Shown here: piece after piece, positions 32,111 to 45,900 of the stretch | Layout of the letters: each line of letters opens with the position of its first letter | Numbering within the stretch: the stretch's first letter is position 1 | Assembly: GCA_963170055.1 (NCBI GenBank) | Contig: CAUJGJ010000436.1 | Location: 97,001-161,000, forward strand | Direction: 5' to 3' | Source: Halisarca cf. caerulea | Taxonomy: Eukaryota; Porifera; Demospongiae; Chondrillida; Halisarcidae | Length of the DNA: 64,000 nt | The notes under the pieces: generated by a model | What the model was told of the DNA's origin: nothing | Databases searched by the model: none | Seen by the model: only the letters and a program-made list of their open reading frames with translations | Translations under genes and position numbers: made by a program

Positions 32111-34620
32111 TATCGCAAAGACAATTTTAGAAACATATCTTTAAAATTAAGCAAAGCGCAAAATTGGCAAAGTTCCTAAGATATGACAAATGAAATAGTA
32201 ATTTTAACTTTCTAAGAAAGTTAAGTTTAAAATGTTACAAAGTTTCAATAAGTTTAATCGCAAAGACAATTTTAGAAACATATGTTTAAAATTAAGCAAA
32301 GCGCAAAATTGGCAAAGTTCCTAAGATATGACAAATGAAATAGTAATTTGAACTTTCTAAGAAAGTTAAGTTTAAAATGTTACAAAGTTTCAATAAGTTT
32401 TATCGCAAAGACAATTTTAGAAACATATCTTTAAAATTAAGCAAAGCGCAAAATTGACAAAGTTCCTAAGATATGACAAATGAAATAGTAATTTTAACTT
32501 TCTAAGAAAGTTAAGTTTAAAATGTTACAAAGTTTCAATAAGTTTTATCGCAAAGACAATTTTAGAAACATAACTTTAAAATTAAGCAAAGTGCTAAATT
32601 GGCAAAGTTCCTAAGATATGACAAATGAAATAGTAATTTTAACTTTCTAAGAAAGTTAAGTTTAAAATGTTACAAAGTTTCAATAAGTTTTATCGCAAAG
32701 ACAATTTTAGAAACATAACTTTAAAATTAAGCAAAGTGCAAAATTGGCAAAGTTTCTAAGATATGACAAATGACAAATGAAATAGTAATTTTAACTTTCT
32801 AAGAAAGTTAAGTTTAAAATGTTACAAAGTTTCAATAAGTTTTATCGCAAAGACAATTTTAGAAACATAACTTTAAAATTAAGCAAAGTGCAAAATTGGC
32901 AAAGTTCCTAAGATATGACAAATGAAATAGTAATTTTAACTTTCGAAGAAAGTTAAGTTTAAAATGTTACAAAGTTTCAATAAGTTTTATCGCAAAGACA
33001 ATTTTAGAAACATATCTTTAAAATTAAGCAAAGCGCAAAATTGGCAAAGTTCCTAAGATATGACAAATGAAATAGTAATTTTAACTTTCTAAGAAAGTTA
33101 AGTTTAAAATGTTACAAAGTTTCAATAAGTTTAATCGCAAAGACAATTTTAGAAACATATGTTTAAAATTAAGCAAAGCGCAAAATTGGCAAAGTTCCTA
33201 AGATATGACAAATGAAATAGTAATTTGAACTTTCTAAGAAAGTTAAGTTTAAAATGTTACAAAGTTTCAATAAGTTTTATCGCAAAGACAATTTTAGAAA
33301 CATATCTTTAAAATTAAGCAAAGCGCAAAATTGACAAAGTTCCTAAGATATGACAAATGAAATAGTAATTTTAACTTTCTAAGAAAGTTAAGTTTAAAAT
33401 GTTACAAAGTTTCAATAAGTTTTATCGCAAAGACAATTTTAGAAACATAACTTTAAAATTAAGCAAAGTGCAAAATTGGCAAAGTTCCTAAGATATGACA
33501 AATGAAATAGTAATTTTAACTTTCTAAGAAAGTTAAGTTTAAAATGTTACAAAGTTTCAATAAGTTTTATCGCAAAGACAATTTTAGAAACATAACTTTA
33601 AAATTAAGCAAAGTGCAAAATTGGCAAAGTTTCTAAGATATGACAAATGACAAATGAAATAGTAATTTTAACTTTCTAAGAAAGTTAAGTTTAAAATGTT
33701 ACAAAGTTTCAATAAGTTTTATCGCAAAGACAATTTTAGAAACATAACTTTAAAATTAAGCAAAGTGCAAAATTGGCAAAGTTCCTAAGATATGACAAAT
33801 GAAATAGTAATTTTAACTTTCGAAGAAAGTTAAGTTTAAAATGTTACAAAGTTTCAATAAGTTTTATCGCAAAGACAATTTTAGAAACATATCTTTAAAA
33901 TTAAGCAAAGCGCAAAATTGGCAAAGTTCCTAAGATATGACAAATGAAATAGTAATTTTAACTTTCTAAGAAAGTTAAGTTTAAAATGTTACAAAGTTTC
34001 AATAAGTTTAATCGCAAAGACAATTTTAGAAACATATGTTTAAAATTAAGCAAAGCGCAAAATTGGCAAAGTTCCTAAGATATGACAAATGAAATAGTAA
34101 TTTGAACTTTCTAAGAAAGTTAAGTTTAAAATGTTACAAAGTTTCAATAAGTTTTATCGCAAAGACAATTTTAGAAACATATCTTTAAAATTAAGCAAAG
34201 CGCAAAATTGACAAAGTTCCTAAGATATGACAAATGAAATAGTAATTTTAACTTTCTAAGAAAGTTAAGTTTAAAATGTTACAAAGTTTCAATAAGTTTT
34301 ATCGCAAAGACAATTTTAGAAACATAACTTTAAAATTAAGCAAAGTGCAAAATTGGCAAAGTTCCTAAGATATGACAAATGAAATAGTAATTTTAACTTT
34401 CTAAGAAAGTTAAGTTTAAAATGTTACAAAGTTTCAATAAGTTTTATCGCAAAGACAATTTTAGAAACATAACTTTAAAATTAAGCAAAGTGCAAAATTG
34501 GCAAAGTTTCTAAGATATGACAAATGACAAATGAAATAGTAATTTTAACTTTCTAAGAAAGTTAAGTTTAAAATGTTACAAAGTTTCAATAAGTTTTATC
34601 GCAAAGACAATTTTAGAAAC
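32110..34620. repeat. 877-bp higher-order repeat (six monomers, one of 152 bp)
   Basis: The monomer variant with TTTAATCGCAAAG plus ACATATGTTTAAAATT occurs with TATG at 32281, 33158 and 34035, spacing 877 = 5x145 + 152. The 152-bp monomers at 32762, 33639 and 34516 keep the same spacing. Confidence 0.85.
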
Positions 34621-35099
34621 ATATCTTTAAAATTAAGCAAAGCGCAAAATTGACAAAGTTCCTAAGATATGACAAATGAAATAGTAATTTTAACTTTCTA
34701 AGAAAGTTAAGTTTAAAATGTTACAAAGTTTCAATAAGTTTTATCGCAAAGACAATTTTAGAAACATATCTTTAAAATTAAGCAAAGCGCAAAATTGGCA
34801 AAGTTCCTAAGATTTGACAAATGAAATAGTAATTTTAACTTTCGAAGAAAGTTAAGTTTAAAATGTTACAAAGTTTCAATAAGTTTTATCGCAAAGACAA
34901 TTTTAGAAACATATCTTTAAAATTAAGCAAAGTGCAAAATTGGCAAAGTTTCTAAGATATGACAAATGACAAATGAAATAGTAATTTTAACTTTCTAAGA
35001 AAGTTAAGTTTAAAATGTTACAAAGTTTCAATAAGTTTTATCGCAAAGACAATTTTAGAAACATATCTTTAAAATTAAGCAAAGCGCAAAATTGACAAA

Positions 35100-38000
35100 G
35101 TTCCTTAGATATGAAAAATGAAATAGTAATTTTAAATTTCTAAGAAAGTTAAGTTTAAAATGTTACAAAGTTTCAATAAGTTTTATCGCAAAGACAATTT
35201 TAGAAACATAACTTTAAAATTAAGCAAAGTGCAAAATTGGCAAAGTTGCTAAGATATGACAAATGAAATAGTAATTTTAACTTTCTAAGAAAGTTAAGTT
35301 TAAAATGTTACAAAGTTTCAATAAGTTTTATCGCAAAGACAATTTTAGAAACATATCTTTAAAATTAAGCAAAGCGCAAAATTGGCAAAGTTCCTAAGAT
35401 ATGACAAATGAAATAGTAATTTTAACTTTCTAAGAAAGTTAAGTTTAAAATGTTACAAAGTTTCAATAATTTTTATCGTAAAGACAATTTTAGAAATATA
35501 ACTTTAAAATTAAGCAAAGCGCAAAATTGGCAAAGTTCCTAAGATATGACAAATGAAATAGTAATTTTAACTTTCTAAGAAAGTTAAGTTTAAAATGTTA
35601 CAAAGTTTCAATAAGTTTTATCGCAAAGACAATTTTAGAAACATACCTTTAAAATTAAGCAAAGCGCAAAATTGGCAAAGTTCCTAAGATATGACAAATG
35701 AAACAGTAATTTGAACTTTCTAAGAAAGTTAAGTTTAAAATGTTACAAAGTTTCAATAAGTTTTATCGCAAAGACAATTTTAGAAACATATCTTTAAAAT
35801 TAAGCAAAGCGCAAAATTGGCAAAGTTCCTAAGATATGACAAATGAAATAGTAATTTGAACTTTCTAAGAAAGTTAAGTTTAAAATGTTACAAAGTTTCA
35901 ATAAGTTTTATCGCAAAGACAATTTTAGAAACATATCTTTAAAATTAAGCAAAGCGCAAAATTGGCAAAGTTCCTAAGATATGACAAATGAAATAGTAAT
36001 TTTAACTTTCTAAGAAAGTTAAGTTTAAAATGTTACAAAGTTTCAATAAGTTTTATCGCAAAGACAATTTTAGAAACATATCTTTAAAATTAAGCAAAGC
36101 GCAAAATTGGCAAAGTTCCTAAGATATGACAAATGAAATAGTAATTTTAACTTTCTAAGAAAGTTAAGTTTAAAATGTTACAAAGTTTCAATAAGTTTTA
36201 TCGCAAAGACAATTTTAGAAACATATCTTTAAAATTAAGCAAAGCGCAAAATTGGCAAAGTTCCTAAGATATGACAAATGAAATAGTAATTTTAACTTTC
36301 TAAGAAAGTTAAGTTTAAAATGTTACAAAGTTTCAATAAGTTTTATCGCAAAGACAATTTTAGAAACATAACTTTAAAATTAAGCAAAGTGCAAAATTGG
36401 CAAAGTTTCTAAGATATGACAAATGACAAATGAAATAGTAATTTTAACTTTCTAAGAAAGTTAAGTTTAAAATGTTACAAAGTTTCAATAAGTTTTATCG
36501 CAAAGACAATTTTAGAAACATATCTTTAAAATTAAGCAAAGCGCAAAATTGACAAAGTTCCTTAGATATGAAAAATGAAATAGTAATTTTAAATTTCTAA
36601 GAAAGTTAAGTTTAAAATCTTACAAAGTTTCAATAAGTTTTATCGCAAAGACAATTTTAGAAACATAACTTTAAAATTAAGCAAAGTGCAAAATTGGCAA
36701 AGTTGCTAAGATATGACAAATGAAATAGTAATTTTAACTTTCTAAGAAAGTTAAGTTTAAAATGTTACAAAGTTTCAATAAGTTTTATCGCAAAGACAAT
36801 TTTAGAAACATAACTTTAAAATTAAGCAAAGTGCAAAATTGGCAAAGTTTCTAAGATATGACAAATGACAAATGAAATAGTAATTTTAACTTTCTAAGAA
36901 AGTTAAGTTTAAAATGTTACAAAGTTTCAATAAGTTTTATCGCAAAGACAATTTTAGAAACATATCTTTAAAATTAAGCAAAGCGCAAAATTGACAAAGT
37001 TCCTAAGATATGACAAATGAAATAGTAATTTTAACTTTCTAAGAAAGTTAAGTTTAAAATGTTACAAAGTTTCAATAAGTTTTATCGCAAAGACAATTTT
37101 AGAAACATATCTTTAAAATTAAGCAAAGCGCAAAATTGGCAAAGTTCCTAAGATTTGACAAATGAAATAGTAATTTTAACTTTCGAAGAAAGTTAAGTTT
37201 AAAATGTTACAAAGTTTCAATAAGTTTTATCGCAAAGACAATTTTAGAAACATATCTTTAAAATTAAGCAAAGTGCAAAATTGGCAAAGTTTCTAAGATA
37301 TGACAAATGACAAATGAAATAGTAATTTTAACTTTCTAAGAAAGTTAAGTTTAAAATGTTACAAAGTTTCAATAAGTTTTATCGCAAAGACAATTTTAGA
37401 AACATATCTTTAAAATTAAGCAAAGCGCAAAATTGACAAAGTTCCTTAGATATGAAAAATGAAATAGTAATTTTAAATTTCTAAGAAAGTTAAGTTTAAA
37501 ATGTTACAAAGTTTCAATAAGTTTTATCGCAAAGACAATTTTAGAAACATAACTTTAAAATTAAGCAAAGTGCAAAATTGGCAAAGTTGCTAAGATATGA
37601 CAAATGAAATAGTAATTTTAACTTTCTAAGAAAGTTAAGTTTAAAATGTTACAAAGTTTCAATAAGTTTTATCGCAAAGACAATTTTAGAAACATATCTT
37701 TAAAATTAAGCAAAGCGCAAAATTGGCAAAGTTCCTAAGATATGACAAATGAAATAGTAATTTTAACTTTCTAAGAAAGTTAAGTTTAAAATGTTACAAA
37801 GTTTCAATAAGTTTTATCGCAAAGACAATTTTAGAAACATATCTTTAAAATTAAGCAAAGCGCAAAATTGGCAAAGTTCCTAAGATATGACAAATGAAAT
37901 AGTAATTTTAACTTTCTAAGAAAGTTAAGTTTAAAATGTTACAAAGTTTCAATAAGTTTTATCGCAAAGACAATTTTAGAAACATAACTTTAAAATTAAG

Positions 38001-39900
38001 CAAAGTGCAAAATTGGCAAAGTTTCTAAGATATGACAAATGACAAATGAAATAGTAATTTTAACTTTCTAAGAAAGTTAAGTTTAAAATGTTACAAAGTT
38101 TCAATAAGTTTTATCGCAAAGACAATTTTAGAAACATATCTTTAAAATTAAGCAAAGCGCAAAATTGACAAAGTTCCTTAGATATGAAAAATGAAATAGT
38201 AATTTTAAATTTCTAAGAAAGTTAAGTTTAAAATCTTACAAAGTTTCAATAAGTTTTATCGCAAAGACAATTTTAGAAACATAACTTTAAAATTAAGCAA
38301 AGTGCAAAATTGGCAAAGTTGCTAAGATATGACAAATGAAATAGTAATTTTAACTTTCTAAGAAAGTTAAGTTTAAAATGTTACAAAGTTTCAATAAGTT
38401 TTATCGCAAAGACAATTTTAGAAACATATCTTTAAAATTAAGCAAAGCGCAAAATTGGCAAAGTTCCTAAGATATGACAAATGAAATAGTAATTTTAACT
38501 TTCTAAGAAAGTTAAGTTTAAAATGTTACAAAGTTTCAATAAGTTTTATCGCAAAGACAATTTTAGAAACATACCTTTAAAATTAAGCAAAGCGCAAAAT
38601 TGGCAAAGTTCCTAAGATATGACAAATGAAACAGTAATTTGAACTTTCTAAGAAAGTTAAGTTTAAAATGTTACAAAGTTTCAATAAGTTTTATCGCAAA
38701 GACAATTTTAGAAACATATCTTTAAAATTAAGCAAAGCGCAAAATTGGCAAAGTTCCTAAGATATGACAAATGAAATAGTAATTTGAACTTTCTAAGAAA
38801 GTTAAGTTTAAAATGTTACAAAGTTTCAATAAGTTTTATCGCAAAGACAATTTTAGAAACATATCTTTAAAATTAAGCAAAGCGCAAAATTGCCAAAGTT
38901 CCTAAGATATGACAAATGAAATAGTAATTTTAACTTTCTAAGAAAGTTAAATTTAAAATGTTACAAAGTTTCAATAAGTTTTATCGCAAAGACAATTTTA
39001 GAAACATATCTTTAAAATTAAGCAAAGCGCAAAATTGGCAAAGTTCCTAAGATATGACAAATGAAATAGTAATTTTAACTTTCTAAGAAAGTTAAGTTTA
39101 AAATGTTACAAAGTTTCAATAAGTTTTATCGCAAAGACAATTTTAGAAACATATCTTTAAAATTAAGCAAAGCGCAAAATTGGCAAAGTTCCTAAGATAT
39201 GACAAATGAAATAGTAATTTTAACTTTCTAAGAAAGTTAAGTTTAAAATGTTACAAAGTTTCAATAAGTTTTATCGCAAAGACAATTTTAGAAACATAAC
39301 TTTAAAATTAAGCAAAGTGCAAAATTGGCAAAGTTTCTAAGATATGACAAATGACAAATGAAATAGTAATTTTAACTTTCTAAGAAAGTTAAGTTTAAAA
39401 TGTTACAAAGTTTCAATAAGTTTTATCGCAAAGACAATTTTAGAAACATATCTTTAAAATTAAGCAAAGCGCAAAATTGACAAAGTTCCTTAGATATGAA
39501 AAATGAAATAGTAATTTTAAATTTCTAAGAAAGTTAAGTTTAAAATCTTACAAAGTTTCAATAAGTTTTATCGCAAAGACAATTTTAGAAACATAACTTT
39601 AAAATTAAGCAAAGTGCAAAATTGGCAAAGTTGCTAAGATATGACAAATGAAATAGTAATTTTAACTTTCTAAGAAAGTTAAGTTTAAAATGTTACAAAG
39701 TTTCAATAAGTTTTATCGCAAAGACAATTTTAGAAACATATCTTTAAAATTAAGCAAAGCGCAAAATTGGCAAAGTTCCTAAGATATGACAAATGAAATA
39801 GTAATTTTAACTTTCTAAGAAAGTTAAGTTTAAAATGTTACAAAGTTTCAATAATTTTTATCGTAAAGACAATTTTAGAAATATAACTTTAAAATTAAGC
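35100..39900. repeat. higher-order repeat marked by TTCCTTAGATATGAAAAATG
   Basis: The mark occurs at 35101, 36558, 37442, 38174 and 39486. Spacings 1457, 884, 732 and 1312 equal 10, 6, 5 and 9 monomers plus 7 bases per 152-bp monomer contained. Most copies also carry TTTTAAATTTCTAAG and some AAAATCTTACAAAG. Unit length is therefore variable, as expected from unequal exchange. Confidence 0.8.
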
Positions 39901-42900
39901 AAAGCGCAAAATTGGCAAAGTTCCTAAGATATGACAAATGAAATAGTAATTTTAACTTTTTAAGAAAGTTAAGTTTAAAATGTTACAAAGTTTCAATAAG
40001 TTTTATCGCAAAGACAATTTTAGAAACATATCTTTAAAATTTAGCAAAGCGCAAAATTGGCAAAGTTCCTAAGATATGACAAATGAAATAGTAATTTGAA
40101 CTTTCTAAGAAAGTTAAGTTTAAAATGTTACAAAGTTTCAATAAGTTTTATCGCAAAGACAATTTTAGAAACATATCTTTAAAATTTAGCAAAGCGCAAA
40201 ATTGGCAAAGTTACTAAGATATGACAAATGAAATAGTAATTTTAACTTTCTAAGAAAGTTAAGTTAAAAATGTTACAAAGTTTCAATAAGTTTTATCGCA
40301 AAGACAATTTTAGAAACATAACTTTAAAATTAAGCAAAGCGCAAAATTGGCAAAGTTCCTAAGATATGACAAATGAAATAGTAATTTTAACTTTCTAAGA
40401 AAGTTAAGTTTAAAATGTTACAAAGTTTCAATAAGTTTTATCGCAAAGACAATTTTAGAAACATAACTTTAAAATTAAGCAAAGTGCAAAATTGGCAAAG
40501 TTTCTAAGATATGACAAATGACAAATGAAATAGTAATTTTAACTTTCTAAGAAAGTTAAGTTTAAAATGTTACAAAGTTTCAATAAGTTTTATCGCAAAG
40601 ACAATTTTAGAAACATATCTTTAAAATTAAGCAAAGCGCAAAATTGACAAAGTTCCTAAGATATGACAAATGAAATAGTAATTTTAACTTTCTAAGAAAG
40701 TTAAGTTTAAAATGTTACAAAGTTTCAATAAGTTTTATCGCAAAGACAATTTTAGAAACATAACTTTAAAATTAAGCAAAGTGCAAAATTGGCAAAGTTC
40801 CTAAGATATGACAAATGAAATAGTAATTTTAACTTTCGAAGAAAGTTAAGTTTAAAATGTTACAAAGTTTCAATAAGTTTTATCGCAAAGACAATTTTAG
40901 AAACATATCTTTAAAATTAAGCAAAGCGCAAAATTGGCAAAGTTCCTAAGATATGACAAATGAAATAGTAATTTTAACTTTCTAAGAAAGTTAAGTTTAA
41001 AATGTTACAAAGTTTCAATAAGTTTAATCGTAAAGACAATTTTAGAAACATATGTTTAAAATTAAGCAAAGCGCAAAATTGGCAAAGTTCCTAAGATATG
41101 ACAAATGAAATAGTAATTTGAACTTTCTAAGAAAGTTAAGTTTAAATAAGTTTTATCGCAAAGACAATTTTAGAAACATAACTTTAAAATTCAGCAAAGC
41201 GCAAAATTGGCAAAGTTCCTAAGATATGACAAATGAAGTAGTAATTTTAACTTTCTAAGAAAGTTAAGTTTAAAATGTTACAAAGTTTCAATAAGTTTTA
41301 TCGCAAAGACAATTTTAGAAACATACCTTTAAAATTAAGCAAAGCGCAAAATTGGCAAAGTTCCTAAGATATGACAAATGAAATAGTAATTTGAACTTTC
41401 TAAGATAGTTAAGTTTAAAATGTTACAAAGTTTCAATAAGTTTTATCGCAAAGACAATTTTAGAAACATATCTTTAAAATTAAGCAAAGCGCAAAATTGG
41501 CAAAGTTCCTAAGATATGACAAATGAAATAGTAATTTTAACTTTCTAAGAAAGTTAAGTTTAAAATGTTACAAAGTTTTAATAAGTTTTATCGCAAAGAC
41601 AATTTTAGAAACATATCTTTAAAATTTAGCAAAGCGCAAAATTGGCAAAGTTACTAAGATATGACAAATGAAATAGTAATTTTAACTTTCTAAGAAAGTT
41701 AAGTTTAAAATGTTACAAAGTTTCAATAAGTTTTATCGCAAAGACAATTTTAGAAACATAACTTTAAAATTAAGCAAAGCGCAAAATTGGCAAAGTTCCT
41801 AAGATATGACAAATGAAATAGTAATTTTAACTTTCCAAGAAAGTTAAGTTTAAAATGTTACAAAGTTTCAATAAGTTTTATCGCAAAGACAATTTTAGAA
41901 ACATAACTTTAAAATTAAGCAAAGTGCAAAATTGGCAAAGTTTCTAAGATATGACAAATGACAAATGAAATAGTAATTTTAACTTTCTAAGAAAGTTAAG
42001 TTTAAAATGTTACAAAGTTTCAATAAGTTTTATCGCAAAGACAATTTTAGAAACATATCTTTAAAATTAAGCAAAGCGCAAAATTGACAAAGTTCCTAAG
42101 ATATGACAAATGAAATAGTAATTTTAACTTTCTAAGAAAGTTAAGTTTAAAATGTTACAAAGTTTCAATAAGTTTTATCGCAAAGACAATTTTAGAAACA
42201 TATCTTTAAAATTAAGCAAAGCGCAAAATTGGCAAAGTTCCTAAGATTTGACAAATGAAATAGTAATTTTAACTTTCGAAGAAAGTTAAGTTTAAAATGT
42301 TACAAAGTTTCAATAAGTTTTATCGCAAAGACAATTTTAGAAACATATCTTTAAAATTAAGCAAAGCGCAAAATTGGCAAAGTTCCTAAGATTTGACAAA
42401 TGAAATAGTAATTTTAACTTTCTAAGAAAGTTAAGTTTAAAATGTTACAAAGTTTCAATAAGTTTTATCGCAAAGACAATTTTAGAAACATATCTTTAAA
42501 ATTAAGCAAAGCGCAAAATTGGCAAAGTTCCTAAGATATGACAAATGAAATAGTAATTTTAACTTTCGAAGAAAGTTAAGTTTAAAATGTTACAAAGTTT
42601 CAATAAGTTTTATCGCAAAGACAATTTTAGAAACATATCTTTAAAATTAAGCAAAGCGCAAAATTGGCAAAGTTCCTAAGATATGACAAATGAAATAGTA
42701 ATTTGAACTTTCTAAGAAAGTTAAGTTTAAAATGTTACAAAGTTTCAATAAGTTTTATCGCAAAGACAATTTTAGAAACATAACTTTAAAATTAAGCAAA
42801 GCGCAAAATTGGCAAAGTTCCTAAGATATGACAAATGAAATAGTAATTTGAACTTTCGAAGAAAGTTAAGTTTAAAATGTTACAAAGTTTCAATAAGTTT

Positions 42901-45900
42901 TATCGCAAAGACAATTTTAGAAACATATCTTTAAAATTAAGCAAAGCGCAAAATTGGCAAAGTTCCTAAGATATGACAAATGAAATAGTAATTTGAACTT
43001 TCTAAGAAAGTTAAGTTTAAAATGTTACAAAGTTTCAATACGTTTTATCGCAAAGACAATTTTAGAAACATAACTTTAAAATTAAGCAAAGCGCAAAATT
43101 GGCAAAGTTCCTAAGATATGACAAATGAAATAGTAATTTGAACTTTCTAAGAAAGTTAAGTTTAAAATGTTACAAAGTTTCAATAAGTTTTATCGCAAAG
43201 ACAATTTTAGAAACATATCTTTAAAATTAAGCAAAGCGCAAAATTGGCAAAGTTCCTAAGATATGACAAATGAAATAGTAATTTGAACTTTCTAAGAAAG
43301 TTAAGTTTAAAATGTTACAAAGTTTCAATAAGTTTTATCGCAAAGACAATTTTAGAAACATAACTTTAAAATTAAGCAAAGCGCAAAATTGGCAAAGTTG
43401 CTAAGATATGACAAATGAAATAGTAATTTTAACTTTCTAAGAAAGTTAAGTTTAAAATGTTACAAAGTTTCAATAAGTTTTATCGCAAAGACAATTTTAG
43501 AAACATAACTTTAAAATTAAGCAAAGCGCAAAATTGGCAAAGTTCCTAAGATATGACAAATGAAATAGTAATTTGAACTTTCTAAGAAAGTTAAGTTTAA
43601 AATGTTACAAAGTTTCAATAAGTTTTATCGCAAAGACAATTTTAGAAACATAACTTTAAAATTAAGCAAAGCGCAAAATTGGCAAAGTTCCTAAGATATG
43701 ACAAATGAAATAGTAATTTGAACTTTCTAAGAAAGTTAAGTTTAAAATGTTACAAAGTTTCAATAAGTTTTATCGCAAAGACAATTTTAGAAACATATCT
43801 TTAAAATTAAGCAAAGCGCAAAATTGGCAAAGTTCCTAAGATATGACAAATGAAATAGTAATTTTAACTTTCTAAGAAAGTTAAGTTTAAAATGTTACAA
43901 AGTTTCAATAAGTTTTATCGCAAAGACAATTTTAGAAACATATCTTTAAAATTAAGCAAAGCGCAAAATTGGCAAAGTTCCTAAGATATGACAAATGAAA
44001 TAGTAATTTTAACTTTCGAAGAAAGTTAAGTTTAAAATGTTACAAAGTTTCAATAAGTTTTATCGCAAAGACAATTTTAGAAACATATCTTTAAAATTAA
44101 GCAAAGCGCAAAATTGGCAAAGTTCCTAAGATATGACAAATGAAATAGTAATTTTAACTTTCTAAGAAAGTTAAGTTTAAAATGTTACAAAGTTTCAATA
44201 AGTTTTATCGCAAAGACAATTTTAGAAACATATCTTTAAAATTAAGCAAAGCGCAAAATTGGCAAAGTTCCTAAGATATGACAAATGAAATAGTAATTTT
44301 AACTTTCTAAGAAAGTTAAGTTTAAAATGTTACAAAGTTTCAATAAGTTTTATCGCAAAGACAATTTTAGAAACATATCTTTAAAATTAAGCAAAGCGCA
44401 AAATTGGCAAAGTTCCTAAGATATGACAAATGAAATAGTAATTTTAACTTTCGAAGAAAGTTAAGTTTAAAATGTTACAAAGTTTCAATAAGTTTTATCG
44501 CAAAGACAATTTTAGAAACATATCTTTAAAATTAAGCAAAGCGCAAAATTGGCAAAGTTCCTAAGATATGACAAATGAAATAGTAATTTGAACTTTCTAA
44601 GAAAGTTAAGTTTAAAATGTTACAAAGTTTCAATAAGTTTTATCGCAAAGACAATTTTAGAAACATAACTTTAAAATTAAGCAAAGCGCAAAATTGGCAA
44701 AGTTCCTAAGATATGACAAATGAAATAGTAATTTTAACTTTCGAAGAAAGTTAAGTTTAAAATGTTACAAAGTTTCAATAAGTTTTATCGCAAAGACAAT
44801 TTTAGAAACATATCTTTAAAATTAAGCAAAGCGCAAAATTGGCAAAGTTCCTAAGATATGACAAATGAAATAGTAATTTTAACTTTCTAAGAAAGTTAAG
44901 TTTAAAATGTTACAAAGTTTCAATAAGTTTTATCGCAAAGACAATTTTAGAAACATAACTTTAAAATTAAGCAAAGCGCAAAATTGGCAAAGTTCCTAAG
45001 ATATGACAAATGAAATAGTAATTTGAACTTTCTAAGAAAGTTAAGTTTAAAATGTTACAAAGTTTCAATAAGTTTTATCGCAAAGACAATTTTAGAAACA
45101 TATCTTTAAAATTAAGCAAAGCGCAAAATTGGCAAAGTTCCTAAGATATGACAAATGAAATAGTAATTTGAACTTTCTAAGAAAGTTAAGTTTAAAATGT
45201 TACAAAGTTTCAATAAGTTTTATCGCAAAGACAATTTTAGAAACATAACTTTAAAATTAAGCAAAGCGCAAAATTGGCAAAGTTCCTAAGATATGACAAA
45301 TGAAATAGTAATTTGAACTTTCTAAGAAAGTTAAGTTTAAAATGTTACAAAGTTTCAATAAGTTTTATCGCAAAGACAATTTTAGAAACATAACTTTAAA
45401 ATTAAGCAAAGCGCAAAATTGGCAAAGTTGCTAAGATATGACAAATGAAATAGTAATTTTAACTTTCTAAGAAAGTTAAGTTTAAAATGTTACAAAGTTT
45501 CAATAAGTTTTATCGCAAAGACAATTTTAGAAACATACCTTTAAAATTAAGCAAAGCGCAAAATTGGCAAAGTTCCTAAGATATGACAAATGAAATAGTA
45601 ATTTGAACTTTCTAAGAAAGTTAAGTTTAAAATGTTACAAAGTTTCAATAAGTTTTATCGCAAAGACAATTTTAGAAACATAACTTTAAAATTAAGCAAA
45701 GCGCAAAATTGGCAAAGTTCCTAAGATATGACAAATGAAATAGTAATTTGAACTTTCTAAGAAAGTTAAGTTTAAAATGTTACAAAGTTTCAATAAGTTT
45801 TATCGCAAAGAAAATTTTAGAAACATATCTTTAAAATTAAGCAAAGCGCAAAATTGGCAAAGTTCCTAAGATATGACAAATGAAATAGTAATTTTAACTT

